Shown here one piece after another: positions 1 through 13,304 of a stretch of 64,000 nt of DNA. The notes under the pieces are model-generated. The model was not told the DNA's origin. It saw only the letters and a program-made list of their open reading frames with translations, and ran no database searches. Source of the stretch: Lichenostomus cassidix (taxonomy: Eukaryota > Chordata > Aves > Passeriformes > Meliphagidae); the NCBI GenBank assembly GCA_008360975.2, contig CM039210.1, positions 12,898,293 to 12,962,292 on the forward strand. Reading direction: 5' to 3'. How positions within the stretch are numbered: position 1 is the first letter of the stretch; each line of letters begins with the position of its first letter. A program made the position numbers and the translations under genes.

Positions 1-2720
1 TATGACATACAGTTGCAGTGTCATTTTACAACCCATATTACATATGCAATTCAACATTACAGACTGTTCTCACCCAAATATCAAATCACTTTGAGGTACA
101 CATCATGTTTCCCTGTCCCTCTGCATTTCCCACCAAGTGCACCCAGGTCCTTGAGCAAAAACAATCCCATGGATGGGTTTGCCTTTGCTTGAAACAGGAC
201 TAATCCAAGCTGTCTTCCCTAACACATTCCTCATATGCACCATGGGAACTTTATCCCCTTCTACAGTATGTAGAAGTTCTGATTGGGCAGAGTCAGCTTG
301 ATTGGTGGAGCCTCTAGTGTTAACTAACTAGGTGGCCTTCACCAAATGTAGATCCCAATGTTTGAAGGTCCCACTGCCCATTGCTTTCAATGTGGTTATT
401 AACAGTCCATTATATCATTTGATCTTTCCAGAGGTTGGTGTGCGATAAGGAATATGATACACCCACTCAATACCGTGCTCTCTAGCCCAGGTATCTATGA
501 GGCTATTTTTGAAATGAGTCCCGTTGTCTGACTCAAATCTTTCTGGGGTGCCATGTGGCCACAGGACTTGGTTTTCAAGGCCCAAGATGGTGTTCTGGGC
601 AGTGGTATGAGGCATGGAGTATGTCTCCAGCCATCCCGTGGTTGTTTCCACCACTGTAAGCACGTAGCGCTTGCCTTGGCAGGTTTGCGGGAGCGTGATG
701 TAATTGATCTGCCAGGCCTCCCCATAGTTATATTTCAGCCATCGTCCCCCATATCAGAGAGGCTTTACCCACTTGGCCTGTTTGATTGCAGCACATGTTC
801 ACACTCATGAATAATCTGGGAGATAGTGTCCATGTTAAGTCCACCCCTCAGTCATGAGCCCATCTGTATGTTGCATGTCTTCCTTAATGACTTGAGGCAT
901 TGTGGGCCCATCAAGCCAGAAATAATTCACTCATGTTTCCAGTCCAGATCTACCTATGACACTTTAATCTCGGCAGCTTGATCTACCTGTCCATTGTTGT
1001 GATGCTCTTCAGTATCCCAATGCTTGGGTATGTGTGCATCTACAATGATGGACTTTTAGAGCCAACTTCTCTACCTGGGTAGCGATGTCTTGTCACACTT
1101 TGGCAGCCCAGATGTGTTTACTTCTTTGTTGCCAATTGGTCTTTTTCCATTGCTCCAGCTACCTCCACAGAGCATTTGCTACCATCCACAAGTCAGTGTA
1201 GAGGTAGAGCATTGGCCATTTCTCTCACTCAGCAATATCTAAAGTCAGCTGGACAGCTTTCAACTCGGCAACCTGACTTGATCCACCTTGTCCCTTGGTA
1301 GCTTCTGCCACTCACTGCATAGGACTCGATACAGCAGCTTTCCATTTTCAATTTGTCCCTACAATATGGCAGGAACTGTCAGTAAAGAAAGCATGTCACT
1401 TTTCATTTTCTGGTACCTGATTATATGGTGGGGCCTCCTCAGCATGTCACCTGCTCCTCTTCCTCTTCTGATAATAGTCTGAAATTTTCTCCTTCAGGCC
1501 AATTTATGATGATATCCAAGATCCCTGGGCGATTGGAGTTTCCTATTCAAGCTCGCTGTGTGAACAGCACAACCCATTTACCCCACATAGCATCAGTGGC
1601 ATGATGTGTGGAAGGGACTTTCCCTTTGAACATCCAGACCAGCACCGGTAATTGTGGTGTCAGGAGGAGCTGTGCTTCGGTGCCAATAACTTCCAAAGCA
1701 GCTCGAACCCCTTCATAAGCTGCCAGGATCTCTTTCTTAATTGGGGTGTAGCAGGCCTTGGATCCTTTGTATCCCCGACTCCAGAACCCCAGGGGCCATC
1801 TTCAAGTGTCCCCAGGTATTTTCTGCCAGAAGCTCAAGCAAGGACCATTCTCCCTGGCTGCAGTATAGAGCATGTTTTTTACATCCTGTCCTGTCCTGAC
1901 TGGCCCAAGGGCTACTGGATGAACAATCTCCTGTTTAATTTGTTCAAAAGCTTGTTCTTGTTCAGGGCCCTACTTGAAATGGATTTTCTTCTGTGTCACA
2001 AGATAGAGAAGGCTTACAATCTGACTGTAGTCTGGAATATGCATCCTCCAAAAACCCACAGTGCCTAGGAAAGCCTGTTTCCTTCTTGCTGGTTGTTAGG
2101 GACATAGCTGCTATTCTGTTAGCCACATCTGTTGGAATCTGATGATGTCTATATTGCCATTTTACTCCTCAAAACTGAATTTCCTGGGCAAGTCCCTTAA
2201 ACTTACTTTGTTTTATGGCAAAAATGTCTTTCAGGAGGATTTAGATTATCTTCTCCCCTTTCTCAAAAACATCCTCTGCTGTGTTCCCCCACACAATGAT
2301 GTCATCAATGTACTGCAGGTGTTCAGGAGCATAACCCTTTTTTCAGTGCAGCCTGGATCTGTCCACAGCAATTAGTGAGGCTGCTTTTCCACCCCTGGGG
2401 CAGTCAGTTCCAGGTGTATTGGACACCCCTCCAGGTGAAATCAAACTGTGGCCTGCACTGTGCTGCTAAAGGAATGGAGAAAAACGCATTAGCAATGGCA
2501 GCAGTGGCATCACTTTGCTGCCTTGGACTCCAGCTCATACTGAAGTTCCAGCATGTCCAGCACATTGCTGACCCCTCCCTGGCACTCCGGTTCATGAATC
2601 TTCTCATGGATGGGGGTCACAGAGTCACGGTTGGTGCAGTATTGTCAACGGTGCACTGTTGTGGTAGCAATCGGTACCTGTTGTTCCTCGACCCTCAGCA
2701 GTCCCACAGCAGATGGGTCC
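1..2720 (-). pseudogene. Decayed ERVL-like (class III) pol remnant
   Basis: Minus-strand fragments read in pol order from high to low coordinate. RT lies near 2290-2460, where the pattern F-T-W-x-G-V-Q-Y-T-W-N is followed by a damaged L-P-Q-G-W and a Y-I-D-D site near 2300. RNase H and connection pieces follow at about 1050-2100. The integrase core is at 415-725, including S-D-N-G-T-H-F and H-I-P-Y. An integrase C-terminal tail runs to about position 1. Frames change often and stops are frequent, so it encodes nothing now. The YIDD type and the FTWxGVQYT context resemble the ERVL/HERV-S-like group rather than alpha- or betaretroviruses. No LTR was identified and the element may continue below position 1. 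Class assignment is inferred from these motifs only. Confidence 0.75.
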
Positions 2721-3075
2721 TTTGAGAGACCAGGCAAGGTATTCAACTATCTAATTTCCTCTGTCTCCACAGCAGCTATCCCAAAAGCCCAACTATGCCC
2801 TTTTGGGTCCTTGAAATACCCCCTCCTGCGCACTACAATTAATCCTTAGCAGAGCAAGCACTTTACATAATTGAAAAAAAATTGACTCATATTTTTAGTT
2901 CTCTGGAAGTATACTGTAACTCCTTCCAATTCCTTTCCTCTTAACAGTTTTGGCAACATTCTAGAAAGAAAACTTAGATACAGCAAGGAAACATACAACA
3001 CATGGGGAACTAGAGCCAGATAAAAGAAAACAGAAGACAGAAAAGGTTTATTTTGCACATATACTTTTCAGATTC

Positions 3076-3327
3076 TTGAAGAAAGTGTCTACGATTTTTA
3101 AAATGCTTTTGGTAAGTACTTCTTTTGGAGATTCCATCAGATTTGCAACTGCACTGCTTCAAAGATTTGTGAACCAAAGTCTAACAAATACTGAATTGTC
3201 AACCATTATAGAATGTCAATACGGAAATAATTTCAGCCAGGAAACAAGAGAAAATATAAGAAGAATGCAAATAGATTTTTTAAATGCATACACAACTTCT
3301 GGCAGGCCAGATGTATCAGATTTCTAA
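3076..3327 (+). other. Unidentified 83-codon open frame in CERT1 intron
   Basis: This plus-strand frame has protein-like composition (Q-R-F-V-N-Q-S-L-T, then F-S-Q-E-T-R-E-N) and ends at a TAA in an AT-rich stretch. The first in-frame ATG lies about 25 bases into the frame; the frame itself opens at TTG. A GTAAGT sequence near 3112 and a C-A-G near 3140 could be splice signals or chance. I do not recognise the product. It could be a fragment of a processed pseudogene or a chance frame. It is antisense to CERT1 and lies beyond its last visible exon. Confidence 0.3.
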
Positions 3328-3339
3328 AAAAGCAAGGCT

Positions 3340-3948
3340 TGTGTGAGGAATTCACATTTATTGAATGGATGCAGTGAGTACAATGACTATAACCAGATCA
3401 TTTACAATAAAAATAAAAATCAGAATACTGTTCAGCATAACATTGAAAAATACAGTTTTAAAAAGTGCTAAAATTAGGATGAGTGAGATCCAGTAACAAT
3501 GTTGACTTAATCATTACATAGACATAGAAGTTAGAAAAACCATAATGAGGCACACCTAACTGGAAAAGCATTGTGCTTCACCACACTCCTAAAGCAGATA
3601 ATACTTGCAGGTAAAACTGTAATCACCTGTTACAAATATCAGTTCCCAGTATACAAATGATGCAGCTGTTTCAACAGATTTTTGTAGTGGAAATGGTTTT
3701 GGACACAGAATAGGAAATTCCAGCTTGACACTCTTGCATTAATATTTGTGTGAATTAAGAATAACTCAGATTATAATTCCTTAACTGCTTTTCATTATTA
3801 TCTTAACAGGAATAAGTATGTCCTGTCACATACATTCAAATAACTATTCTTGTCATTTTATGCTTAGAAAAGAACATAAATACCCATCTTGTCTCAGGCT
3901 TATCATACCATTCATACTAATTTTCAGTGAAAAAGGTGACACACTTAC
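3340..3948. other. Intronic sequence with no gene seen
   Basis: AT-rich sequence between the unidentified frame and the CERT1 exon that ends at 3949. I see no coding frame, LTR or CR1 signature here. Confidence 0.5.
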
Positions 3949-4032
3949 ATTTTTCCTTACTGCTGTTACTGTTATGTAAAAAATCCCCATCAGAACGCAT
4001 CACAGGGAAATCATCTTCATCATCTTCTACCA
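3949..4032 (-). CDS. CERT1: CERT1 exon, acidic linker segment (partial gene)
   Basis: CERT1 moves ceramide from the endoplasmic reticulum to the Golgi. This 84-bp minus-strand exon completes the split codon left by the exon at 6174-6312 and encodes [10 protein letters not shown] followed by R-S-D-G-D-F-L-H, a conserved acidic linker between the phosphorylated serine-rich region and the START domain. The acceptor is TTTAG at 4033-4034 and the donor is GTAAGT starting at 3948. The frame is intact. Compared with the mammalian protein as I remember it there are substitutions after D-F-P and after F-L-H. The next exon must lie below position 1. Confidence 0.92.
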
Positions 4033-4658
4033 CTAAATGTGAGAAAGCATGTGTTATGGGAGTGAGAAAGCTTTCCCAAGTCTTTAGTGTGCAAAAAAGA
4101 ATTAAGAACATTTTTATGGCTAAGCAGCATTTAAGATTTTTTTCCTACAACAGTCATGACACACACCCTCCCTTCTTTATTTTTTCACTATCAACATTAC
4201 TTTCAGAAACCATCAGGAGACTAACATTTGGTAAATGTTGAAATTTAGCACTTGATTTGATGGTAAGAAGAACATTATCTTGGTGTTACAATGGAATAAG
4301 CAAGGAGCCACAATTCAGCAACTATCTACTCTTTTACACTAGAAAGTTCTCAAAGAAGTGGAATGGTACTTATCTATTGTTTTCTCACTATCAAAAGTTT
4401 CAGGCTGCCAGAACAAACATGGGAATGAATATTAATGCCTCAGAAGAGTGCATGAATACAAGAAGCTGTGCTCTGGGAAGAACAATTCAGAGATATGTAA
4501 ACATCCACACCTGAGTCTATTAGGACTTCCAGTGGGCACTCAGTGCTCTAGCTACAGCCAATACATCTCAGGAGCATTCATTATGGCAGAAGCTTTGCCT
4601 TTTTAAGAGAATGTATTGTTCTTGTCAAAACTAATAACCTGTTGTTTTTCAAAATAAA
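4033..4658. other. CERT1 intron, unique part
   Basis: Unique intronic sequence between the CERT1 exon at 3949-4032 and a solo LTR. I see no coding or repeat feature. Confidence 0.5.
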
Positions 4659-4663
4659 GAGAC

Positions 4664-5236
4664 TGGTTTTGGCTGGGATAGAGTTCATTTTCTTCTCAGT
4701 AGCTGATACAGAGCTGTGTTTTGGATTCAGTATGAGAATAATGTTGATGACACACTGATGTTTTGGTTGTTGCTAAGTAGTACTTACCCAAGGCAAGGAC
4801 TTTTCCGTGTCATGCTCTGCCAGTGAGGAGCTGCACAAAAGGCTGGGAGGAAGCATGGGCAGGACAGGTGACCCAAACTGGCCAAAGGTATATTCCACAC
4901 CATAGAATGTCATGCCCAGTATATAAACTGGGGGGAGTTACCTAGCAGAAGGGGCTGATCACAGCTTGGGAACGGGCTGGGCATTGGTCAGCGGGTAGTG
5001 AGTAATTGTATTGCGCATTATTTGTCTTTCTTGGGTTATATCTCCCTCTCTCCCTCTCCTTCGTATTACAATTATTGTTATTATCTTTTAATTTGTTTCA
5101 AATAAACTGTTCTTATCTCAACTCATGAGTTCCATTTACTTTTCTTTCCTGATTTTCCTCTCCATCCCACTGGGGGCAAAGGGGAAGTGAGCAAGCAGAT
5201 GCATGCTTGGTTGTCAGCTGGGGTTAAACCATGACA
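4664..5236 (+). mobile_element. Solo LTR, ERVL-like (class III)
   Basis: The element starts TGGTTTTGGC, ends CCATGACA, and is flanked by the perfect 5-bp duplication GAGAC at 4659-4663 and 5237-5241. It has a TATA-like site near 4920, an AATAAA at about 5100 and the pyrimidine-rich stretch typical of a widespread avian ERVL LTR. A 5-bp TSD is usual for class III. No internal region remains, so it arose by LTR-LTR recombination. It is antisense to CERT1. Confidence 0.88.
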
Positions 5237-5343
5237 GAGACACAGCAGTAAAAAAACGTGAATTCATCTTATGGAGTAAACAATTATTGTTATATAATAT
5301 CAAATGCTTAAAAGATCATTTATACAATTGACAGCTAGAGGTA

Positions 5344-5942
5344 TGTAAGAATAGACTCCGCGGGGTTTAGTTATGGGGATAAAATAGGGACAAGAGATCT
5401 CTAAAGATGAGTTTTAGAATGTGAGGGTTTATTGCGAAAGAGCATGGGCATGAGAGGCCTGCTGGGCTGCAAGACGCAGCCCAAAGCAGGCCAGAGAAAA
5501 GAGAGAGAGAAAGAGAGAGCAGAAAGAAGAGAGCAAAAGAGAGTGATTTGCTGTTTACAATGCAATAAATCATCTTCTCTGTTGAATATTCTAATTTCCT
5601 TTAACCAATCTAAGACAAGCTACAAACTCTATAGCATTTACATACAACCTATAAGAATCATCACATTACCATACAGGGTCATGTTTCAAACCTTAAAAAA
5701 CTGCCTTTTTTGGGATTTCTACCAGGCAGGTAGGGTCTGCTCTGACCTTTGGACCTGCCTGGGCAGAGGGCATTGTTCTATCAAGAAGGGGGATTACCTT
5801 CTGTGGCCATACCATTGTTTTTTAGTTACTCTACAACTCGAACCTTGTCTGCATTTCAACCTCGCTCATATTTTCCATATTCTCAGCATCTTTTGCAAGG
5901 TAATCATATCTATAAGGCTTTCCTATTTCATCTTCCCCAACA
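5344..5942 (-). mobile_element. Solo LTR, class II type, sense to CERT1
   Basis: On the minus strand it begins TGTTGGGGAAG at 5942 and ends CTTACA at 5344. The 6-bp duplication GAGGTA flanks it at 5338-5343 and 5943-5948. The AATAAA signal, seen on the plus strand as TTTATT near 5430, lies in the expected R position after a purine/pyrimidine-skewed tract. A 6-bp TSD fits class II (ERVK-like) integrases. Its polyadenylation signal is in CERT1 sense orientation. Confidence 0.85.
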
Positions 5943-5949
5943 GAGGTAT

Positions 5950-7225
<1,276 letters not shown>

Positions 7226-7764
7226 CTAAAAACCAAACCATACACAAAAGTAGAGTGTTGAGGTTTTTAATAAAAAATGAACTAGTGAAAGCAAGTTTAA
7301 TATCTCCTCTAGACTAGCCAATTTGTTTTTTGTCAGGAAGCAGAAAGGGCTCAATAACTTGGATTGTGTCTGCAAGTTTAAGATGTTGATGTAGCAACTG
7401 TAAAATTACTATGAATTTTTTTTTTTGGTTATCATGATGATTTGGAAAAAATAGTTCCCTGTAATTTATTGTGTACCCTCAAAAAACCCCAAAAAACTAA
7501 TTAAATAATGCAAAAACAAAAAAACCAACTATTGATTAAAATAGCATGAAAAAGATAAAAAAAATATTAAGCTTGACAAATGTCCTCACAAGTAAAACAG
7601 AAGAAGATAGTGAGAAACTGTAAGAAGAATATTTTCCTAAAGGTTAACATAAAATGGTCCACACATGGCAAAGGAGAAGAAAAATCCTGAAAGAGAATGT
7701 AAGACAGTGTTGAAAAATCTCATTCCCTGACTACTGTACCAGTCTTTATAGTATTAATTTGTAT
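7226..7764. other. AT-rich CERT1 intron
   Basis: AT-rich sequence with several short A runs. I see no gene or repeat I can name. Confidence 0.45.
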
Positions 7765-9176
7765 TAATTTTCTTCATCCCAGGAGGACCCTGAGAACTAC
7801 TGACCTGTCAGCCTCACCTCTGTGCCTGGGAAGATAGTGGAAGAGATCCTCCTGGAAGCTATTCTAAGGCACATGGAGGACAAGGAGGTGATTCGGGACA
7901 GCCAGCATGGCTTCACCAAGGGCAATTCCTGCCTGACCAACCTAGTGGCCTTCTATGATGGAGTGACTACATCAGTGGACAAGGGAAGGGCTGAAGTTGT
8001 CATCTATCTGGACTTCTGTAAAGCCTTTGACATGGTCTCCAACAACATCCTTCTCTCCAAATTGTAGAGACAAGGATTTGATGGGTAGACTGCTCAGTGA
8101 ATAAGGAATTGTTTGGATGGTCACATCCAGAGGGTAGTGGTCAATGGCTCAGAGTCCTGATGGACATCAGTGACTAGTGGTGCCCCTCAGGGGTCTGTAT
8201 TGGGACCAGTGTTATTTAATATCTTCATTAATGACATAGATGAAGGGATCGAGTGCACCCTCAGCAACTTTGCAGAGGACACCAAGCTGAGTGGTGTGGT
8301 TGACACACCTGAAGGATGAGATGTTATCCAGAGGCACCTGGACAAGCTCAAAAAGTGGACCCATGGGAATCTCATGAGACTTAACAAGGCCAAGTGCAAG
8401 GTGCTGCACCTGGGCTGCTTGGCTGCACTCAGCAACCTCTGGTATCAATACAGGCCGGGGGATGAACAGATGGAGAACAGCCCTGCCAAGGACTTGGGAG
8501 ATACCAGTGAATGAGAGGCTGGACATACCCCAGTCATGTGCAGTTGCAGCCTAGAAAGCCAATTGTATCCTGGGCTGCATCAAAATCAGCGTGACCAGAA
8601 AGTTGAGGGTGGTGATTCTGCCCCTCTACTCCACTCTGGTGAGACCCCACCTGGAATACTGCATCCGGCTCTGGGGTCCCAGCACAAGAAAGACATTGAC
8701 CTGTTGGAGCAAGTCTGGAGGAGGGCCATGAAGATGATTAGAGGGATGGAACACCCCTCCTATTAAGAAAGGCTGAGAGAGTTTGGGTTATTCAGCCTGG
8801 AGAAGAGAAGGCTCCAGGGTGAGTTTACTGTGGCCTTTCAGTACCTGAAAGGGATCTACAAGAAGGCTGGAGAGGGACTTTTTACAATGGTATGTAGTGA
8901 TAGAACAAGGGGGAATGGCTTTAAACTGAAAGAGGGCAGATTTAGATTAGATAACAGGGAGAAATTCTTTACTGTGAGAGTGGTAAGGCACTGGAACAGA
9001 TTTCCCAGAGAAGTTGTGGCTGTCCCATTCCTGGAAGTGTTCAAGGCCAGGTTGGATGGGGCTCTGAGCAACTTGGTCTAGTAAAAGGTATCCCTGCCCA
9101 TGGCGGGGGGGAATGGGGGGTTGGAATTAGATGATCTTTAAGGTCCCTTCCAACACAAACCATTCTATAATTCTTA
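7765..9176 (+). mobile_element. CR1 LINE, 5'-truncated, 3' end present
   Basis: Fragments of a CR1 reverse transcriptase include [14 protein letters not shown] and Y-L-D-F-C-K-A-F-D near 7905-8030. C-terminal pieces such as R-P-H-L-E-Y-C follow near 8645. Stops and frameshifts interrupt the frame throughout, so it is inactive. The 3' end GGTCCCTTCCAACAC followed by ATTCTATAATTCT at 9145-9173 is the diagnostic CR1 terminus. The 5' boundary is approximate. Confidence 0.92.
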
Positions 9177-9193
9177 AGATATATAGTTAACAT

Positions 9194-9640
9194 TGTATAC
9201 TGCATAGTCATGGTTAAGTCAAAATGACTAAGGGACCCCAGCTCATTGCAAGAAGGACAGACCCCACACTGAAGAATAAAGGATACCCCCAGACTATCAA
9301 GATAATGCCAGCATCCTAGCCCCTCTAACACCTCTGTGAAAACCTCCCATTATCTGGCATCATAGACAAGTAACTGTAGCAAGACCCACCCCAGGCACAT
9401 CTCAATCATGAAAAAAATCAGATGGACAATGATGTCATAGAATTATAGTTGCTTTGCAAAACAGTAATATGTGTGTTTTAATTAATGATTGGTCAAATGA
9501 TGTTGTATCTGAACACTTGAAAGGTAAAAGAACCATGTGTGAAATCACATTTGATGTACCCAAATTTGAATGGGATACCTCATGACCATGAATAAAAAAT
9601 TACTTGTAATTTTACACTATACATCCTCACCTTTCTGTCA
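9194..9640 (+). mobile_element. Solo LTR, 4-bp TSD (class I type)
   Basis: The element starts TGTATACTGC, ends TTTCTGTCA and is flanked by ACAT at 9190-9193 and 9641-9644. An AATAAA lies at about 9591, near the 3' end as expected for an LTR. A 4-bp TSD is usual for gamma/class I integrases. The family was not identified, and a 4-bp match can arise by chance. Confidence 0.6.
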
Positions 9641-9644
9641 ACAT

Positions 9645-11220
9645 GTGCCAGTTGCAAAATTTCTGTGACAAAAGAAACAGATAGTTCAGAGCAATATCTG
9701 AAATACTGTTAATAGATTTGATCAAGTAAACAGAGAATACTGTAAAGGATCTTTGACAGAATAAGAAATGCTGCAGCAGCAGAGCAATTCAGACAGGGCA
9801 GGGAGAAGGGGAGACAGAACATATATGGAACAAGCAAGAAGCAACAATGGAATTCTAGCTGTTGGACTTTAGTAGAAAATTTGAAAACGGCATAGGCTTT
9901 GGGAAGATGAGAAAATGCTGATAAATTAAGATGCAAATGAACTTACAAAGTATTAAAAGAAAGGAGGAAGGACACAAAGTTGGAGTTAGTTAAAACAGGA
10001 TAATTTATACAATATTGCAAGTATGCAGGACAAAACATGTATATTTGGGTTACAAAGGAGCAGTGGCAAAGAAACACAGTTTTGGAAAAATTAAAGTATG
10101 ACTTAAAGAAAAATATGAGTTCCAGAATTGTTAACATAATTCCTGAATGAACGTGACTGAATGAGATTACCCAACAAAAACAAATAAAAAAGAGTCGTCA
10201 ATTTCTATCTGGCCCATTTAAAGAATGAGGTATAAGAAAACAAAGAACTGAGGAAACAGAAGAAAGAGGAATAAGTATCAGAGGTAGAAGCAAAGTGGAA
10301 AAATGAAAATTATCAAAAAATGCAAGTAGAGTTAGAAAAGGGTATTCCAAGTCTTGGTGGAAAATGGCTAAGTAATCATCAACTTAAAAGAAAAAAGAGA
10401 GAGAGAGAGAGAGCAGAAAGGAGTGAAAAAGAAAAAAAGGACATTCATAAGTTCAAAAGATTTAATAAGGCATGTCTTAAGTTAATTGCTTCATTTAGCA
10501 AAAAAAATTGTAATTTATCTGAAATAGCAGAAATAAAAGTTTTTTTAATGACAGCTTATGGTGAAACAATATAAGGAAAGATGCATTTAGAAATTTCTGC
10601 TATAAATAATGAATTTAAAGCTATTTTATCCAGAGCAAGAGTGCTAGAAATATAGTTACATAAGTGTAGTGACAGAAATGCTAAAAGGTCAATTTTTACA
10701 AATAATACTACTATTTGTTTTAAAGCATAGCTTTAAAATATCTATTGGAATAAGCTTTTTATTAAAACATTCACATTGGATACACAGGGCTCTTCTAGAA
10801 TATTAGTTCAAGTATTAAGTAGTATATCTAACTTTGGCAACATATTTCATATACTGGACCACATTTTGAATTGCATTGCACTTGTGTTACCGTACAGAGA
10901 TTATACCTTAATTCACTGGATTTGTAATTTAAGTAAAACAAAACAAATAATGAAGTTTTGATTAGGTTTTTTGCAAATACTCAAGTAAGGGCTTTTGGTT
11001 CTGAGAAAGAAGTGATCAAATAGAAAACACAAATCTATTTGCACTTGTTTCTTTGAGCATTTGCCCCCTTCCACCAGCACGGCGCCTGTCCAGGGCTGAA
11101 GGCTGAGCTCTAATTCAAATTCAAATTATAGCTGACAGCTTCTCAGAGAGGAGTGAATGTAGGTAACTGTAGCAATGCAATTTTCAGATCTCCATGTGCT
11201 TCCATTGTTCCCCTGCTCGG
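9645..11220. other. AT-rich unique sequence, no gene seen
   Basis: AT-rich intronic sequence with a short (GA)n tract near 10400. The open frames are short and of low complexity. I searched for PH-domain exons of CERT1 on the minus strand and saw none. Confidence 0.4.
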
Positions 11221-11229
11221 TATACTATT

Positions 11230-11695
11230 GGTTCATTTTAAAACATGCACTGTGCTGTACCTGAAAACCTATTGGTGTGTACCCCTTTGCCAATCTTCCC
11301 TTCCTCCTCCTGGGACTGGCTCTTAGAGAGCCAGCCCCTGCCCCCTTCCTTTCCCCTTAAAAGCCAGCGCCTGGGTCTGAGAGAGGTCTCCTCTCTGAGC
11401 TGGCAGCCCCTACCCTGTCCCTGCCTTTCCTCCCCCCTTCTCCTCCCCTGCAACCCCTCTCCCCGTTACCCCAAATAAACCTCCCTGTCAGAACAGAGAT
11501 GGAGTCCAGGTTCGTTCCTTTGTCTTACTTAATTTTCTGCTTGAATTTCTGTGGTTGAAAGACTCGCGCCATGCTGCAGGACCCCGGGGGCTGCCCGCCC
11601 CAGATCCGGTGGGATTACATGGACCAGGGACCCAGTCCGGGGGGGGAGCCGGCCCGTGCAGCCCTCCCGGACCCTGCAGTAACAGGTAACAGCTC
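11230..11695 (+). repeat. Probable ERV LTR end and leader fragment
   Basis: This GC-rich block rises sharply out of AT-rich sequence. Pyrimidine-rich sequence ends in a CCAAATAAACC polyadenylation-type signal near 11470, followed by a short downstream region and a GC-rich leader-like stretch at 11560-11690. The arrangement resembles U3-R-U5 plus leader of a retroelement. I found no matching second LTR and no TSD. Confidence 0.4.
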
Positions 11696-12074
11696 TGGCC
11701 TGATGGCTTATCAGCTAAGATGTACAAGCATGCATTTGAAACCAGCACAGAAACTGCTGAATCATCCCATGAAGGACCTTTACCCTGAATGGGTCTTTGG
11801 GGGTCTCCAAAGACCACCAGGACATACAGAGCATGCATGGTGCACATGCTAATGATATTAATGACTTCTGAGAAATTATTTGTATAACCACTCCTATCCT
11901 GGGGAATGTAATGAATATTCATGACTTTTACCTATAACACTATGTCTTTGGGGGTACTGAGGTATGAGTGTTTGGTGGAAAGAATTCCTCCACACCCAGT
12001 GCATCGAATAAAGCAAATACCCACTTCTCTGACTTGGTCTCTGAAGTGTCTCTGGGCTCGATTGGGGCGAATCA
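11696..12074 (+). mobile_element. LTR of a family shared with 39316-39740
   Basis: Sequence from about 11740 (around CATGAAGGACCTTTA) to the end GGGGCGAATCA matches the reverse complement of 39316-39700 block by block. Shared blocks include the stretch around GGTCTTTGG..TCTCCAAAGA, the ATGAATATTCATGA palindrome and the segment around TCTCTGAAGTGTCTC. An AATAAA lies near 12007. The right end is CA at 12073-12074. The left end is uncertain and no TSD was found. Confidence 0.65.
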
Positions 12075-12657
12075 GTTCTTTATATGGACTTTAAGACTTT
12101 CAAAGGCTTGACAAGTGAAAACAGAGGAGGTAAGGGAATAAAAGGATTTTTAAAAGAAAAAATTAAGAGTTTTAGGCATACAATACTATAATTTAATTCA
12201 GAAGTCTTTAATGAGCATAATCCTCAAGAGAGCATTTTGTAAGAGTTTCAACATCTCAAAGCATCATAAACACTTTTGTTTAGATTTCTTCTAAACGCAA
12301 ATCTAAACCAAACTTCACAGTTTTCCTGGTAACTTCAATGTTTACTTAATCATACACTACAAATATTACAATGACTTGGAATGTGCTTTTACTACAGTCA
12401 GTTTGACAGTAGGAACTCATTCTGTTTTCTGTTTAACTGGACATGACTTTGTTGGAGGTTAGGATTTTTCCTTTTGTTTTCCTTCTCTCATGGAATTTTG
12501 TCCCATTTGTTGCTAAGTAAAAATAACGACTGGTACTTAAGAGAGACAAAAGAAGTGGCCAAGGTTTGGGGGAAGGGTGTGGCTGGCTACTCTCTTAGCT
12601 GAGGGGCTTTCTCTTGGGAAGGGCAGAGATACCGAGATTTTGGCTGAGGGGTGAGGG
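12075..12657. other. Intronic sequence, no feature seen
   Basis: AT-rich unique sequence between two LTRs. No coding or repeat signature was recognised. Confidence 0.4.
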
Positions 12658-13304
12658 TGATTTAGGGTAAAATAGAAATTATTAATTTAAAAGAACTAGA
12701 AGCTGGATAATAATAATAAATTTTGAACTGATTTAGAAGGCCAGAGATTGGATAATGATTTACTAAGATTTTCCTGCTGAAGACAATTTATTATTCGCTT
12801 AATGTTTTTGTGCCTACCTAGTATCAGGGAAGATAGAGAGAAGAGAGCCAAATAATTGAGAAAAACTACTGAGTGTAACCGAGCATCCTGCCCTTGGACC
12901 CCGAACTGGTACAAATTGGTTCTCAGGCTTGGACTTGGACCAAGAACCAAGGGAGCATGTGCAAGGGAACAGGGTGAAGAGTCCATTGTGAGGAAGACTA
13001 CCAATATCGCCCTCATTAATCATTTGGGACCCTTGTCCACAATTAATCCATGACACTGCGCTTGCGCGAGCATATTTAAATGAACTTTGAACTCATTATA
13101 ATACGAAGTGGGGATAGGTAATGAATATGTATAGGGGCTTTGTCCAACTTTATGCATATGTAACCTGTAACCTAATATAAACCAAGTGAAGTGCTGCTGA
13201 CGGTGTGCATGCTTTTGGAGGGGCTACCCCCCCTGCACCCCAGGTGGAATAAACACATACCTACTTCATAACTATCTGAGTTGTGGAGTCAATTCTGTGC
13301 TTCA
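12658..13304 (+). mobile_element. Solo LTR related to LTR X (class I type)
   Basis: It starts TGATTTAGGG and ends GTGCTTCA, with AGGG at 12654-12657 and 13305-13308. The 3' half parallels LTR X at 15612-15924: both have a GAGGAAGAC block, a GTGTGCATG block, a C-rich stem-like stretch and AATAAACA followed by ATACCT. The AATAAA lies at about 13249. The 4-bp TSD fits class I but is in G-rich surroundings, so the left boundary is tentative. Confidence 0.6.

Noticed and set aside
11488..11922. 144-codon minus-strand frame
   Set aside because: It crosses an LTR boundary and reads the reverse of LTR and leader sequence.
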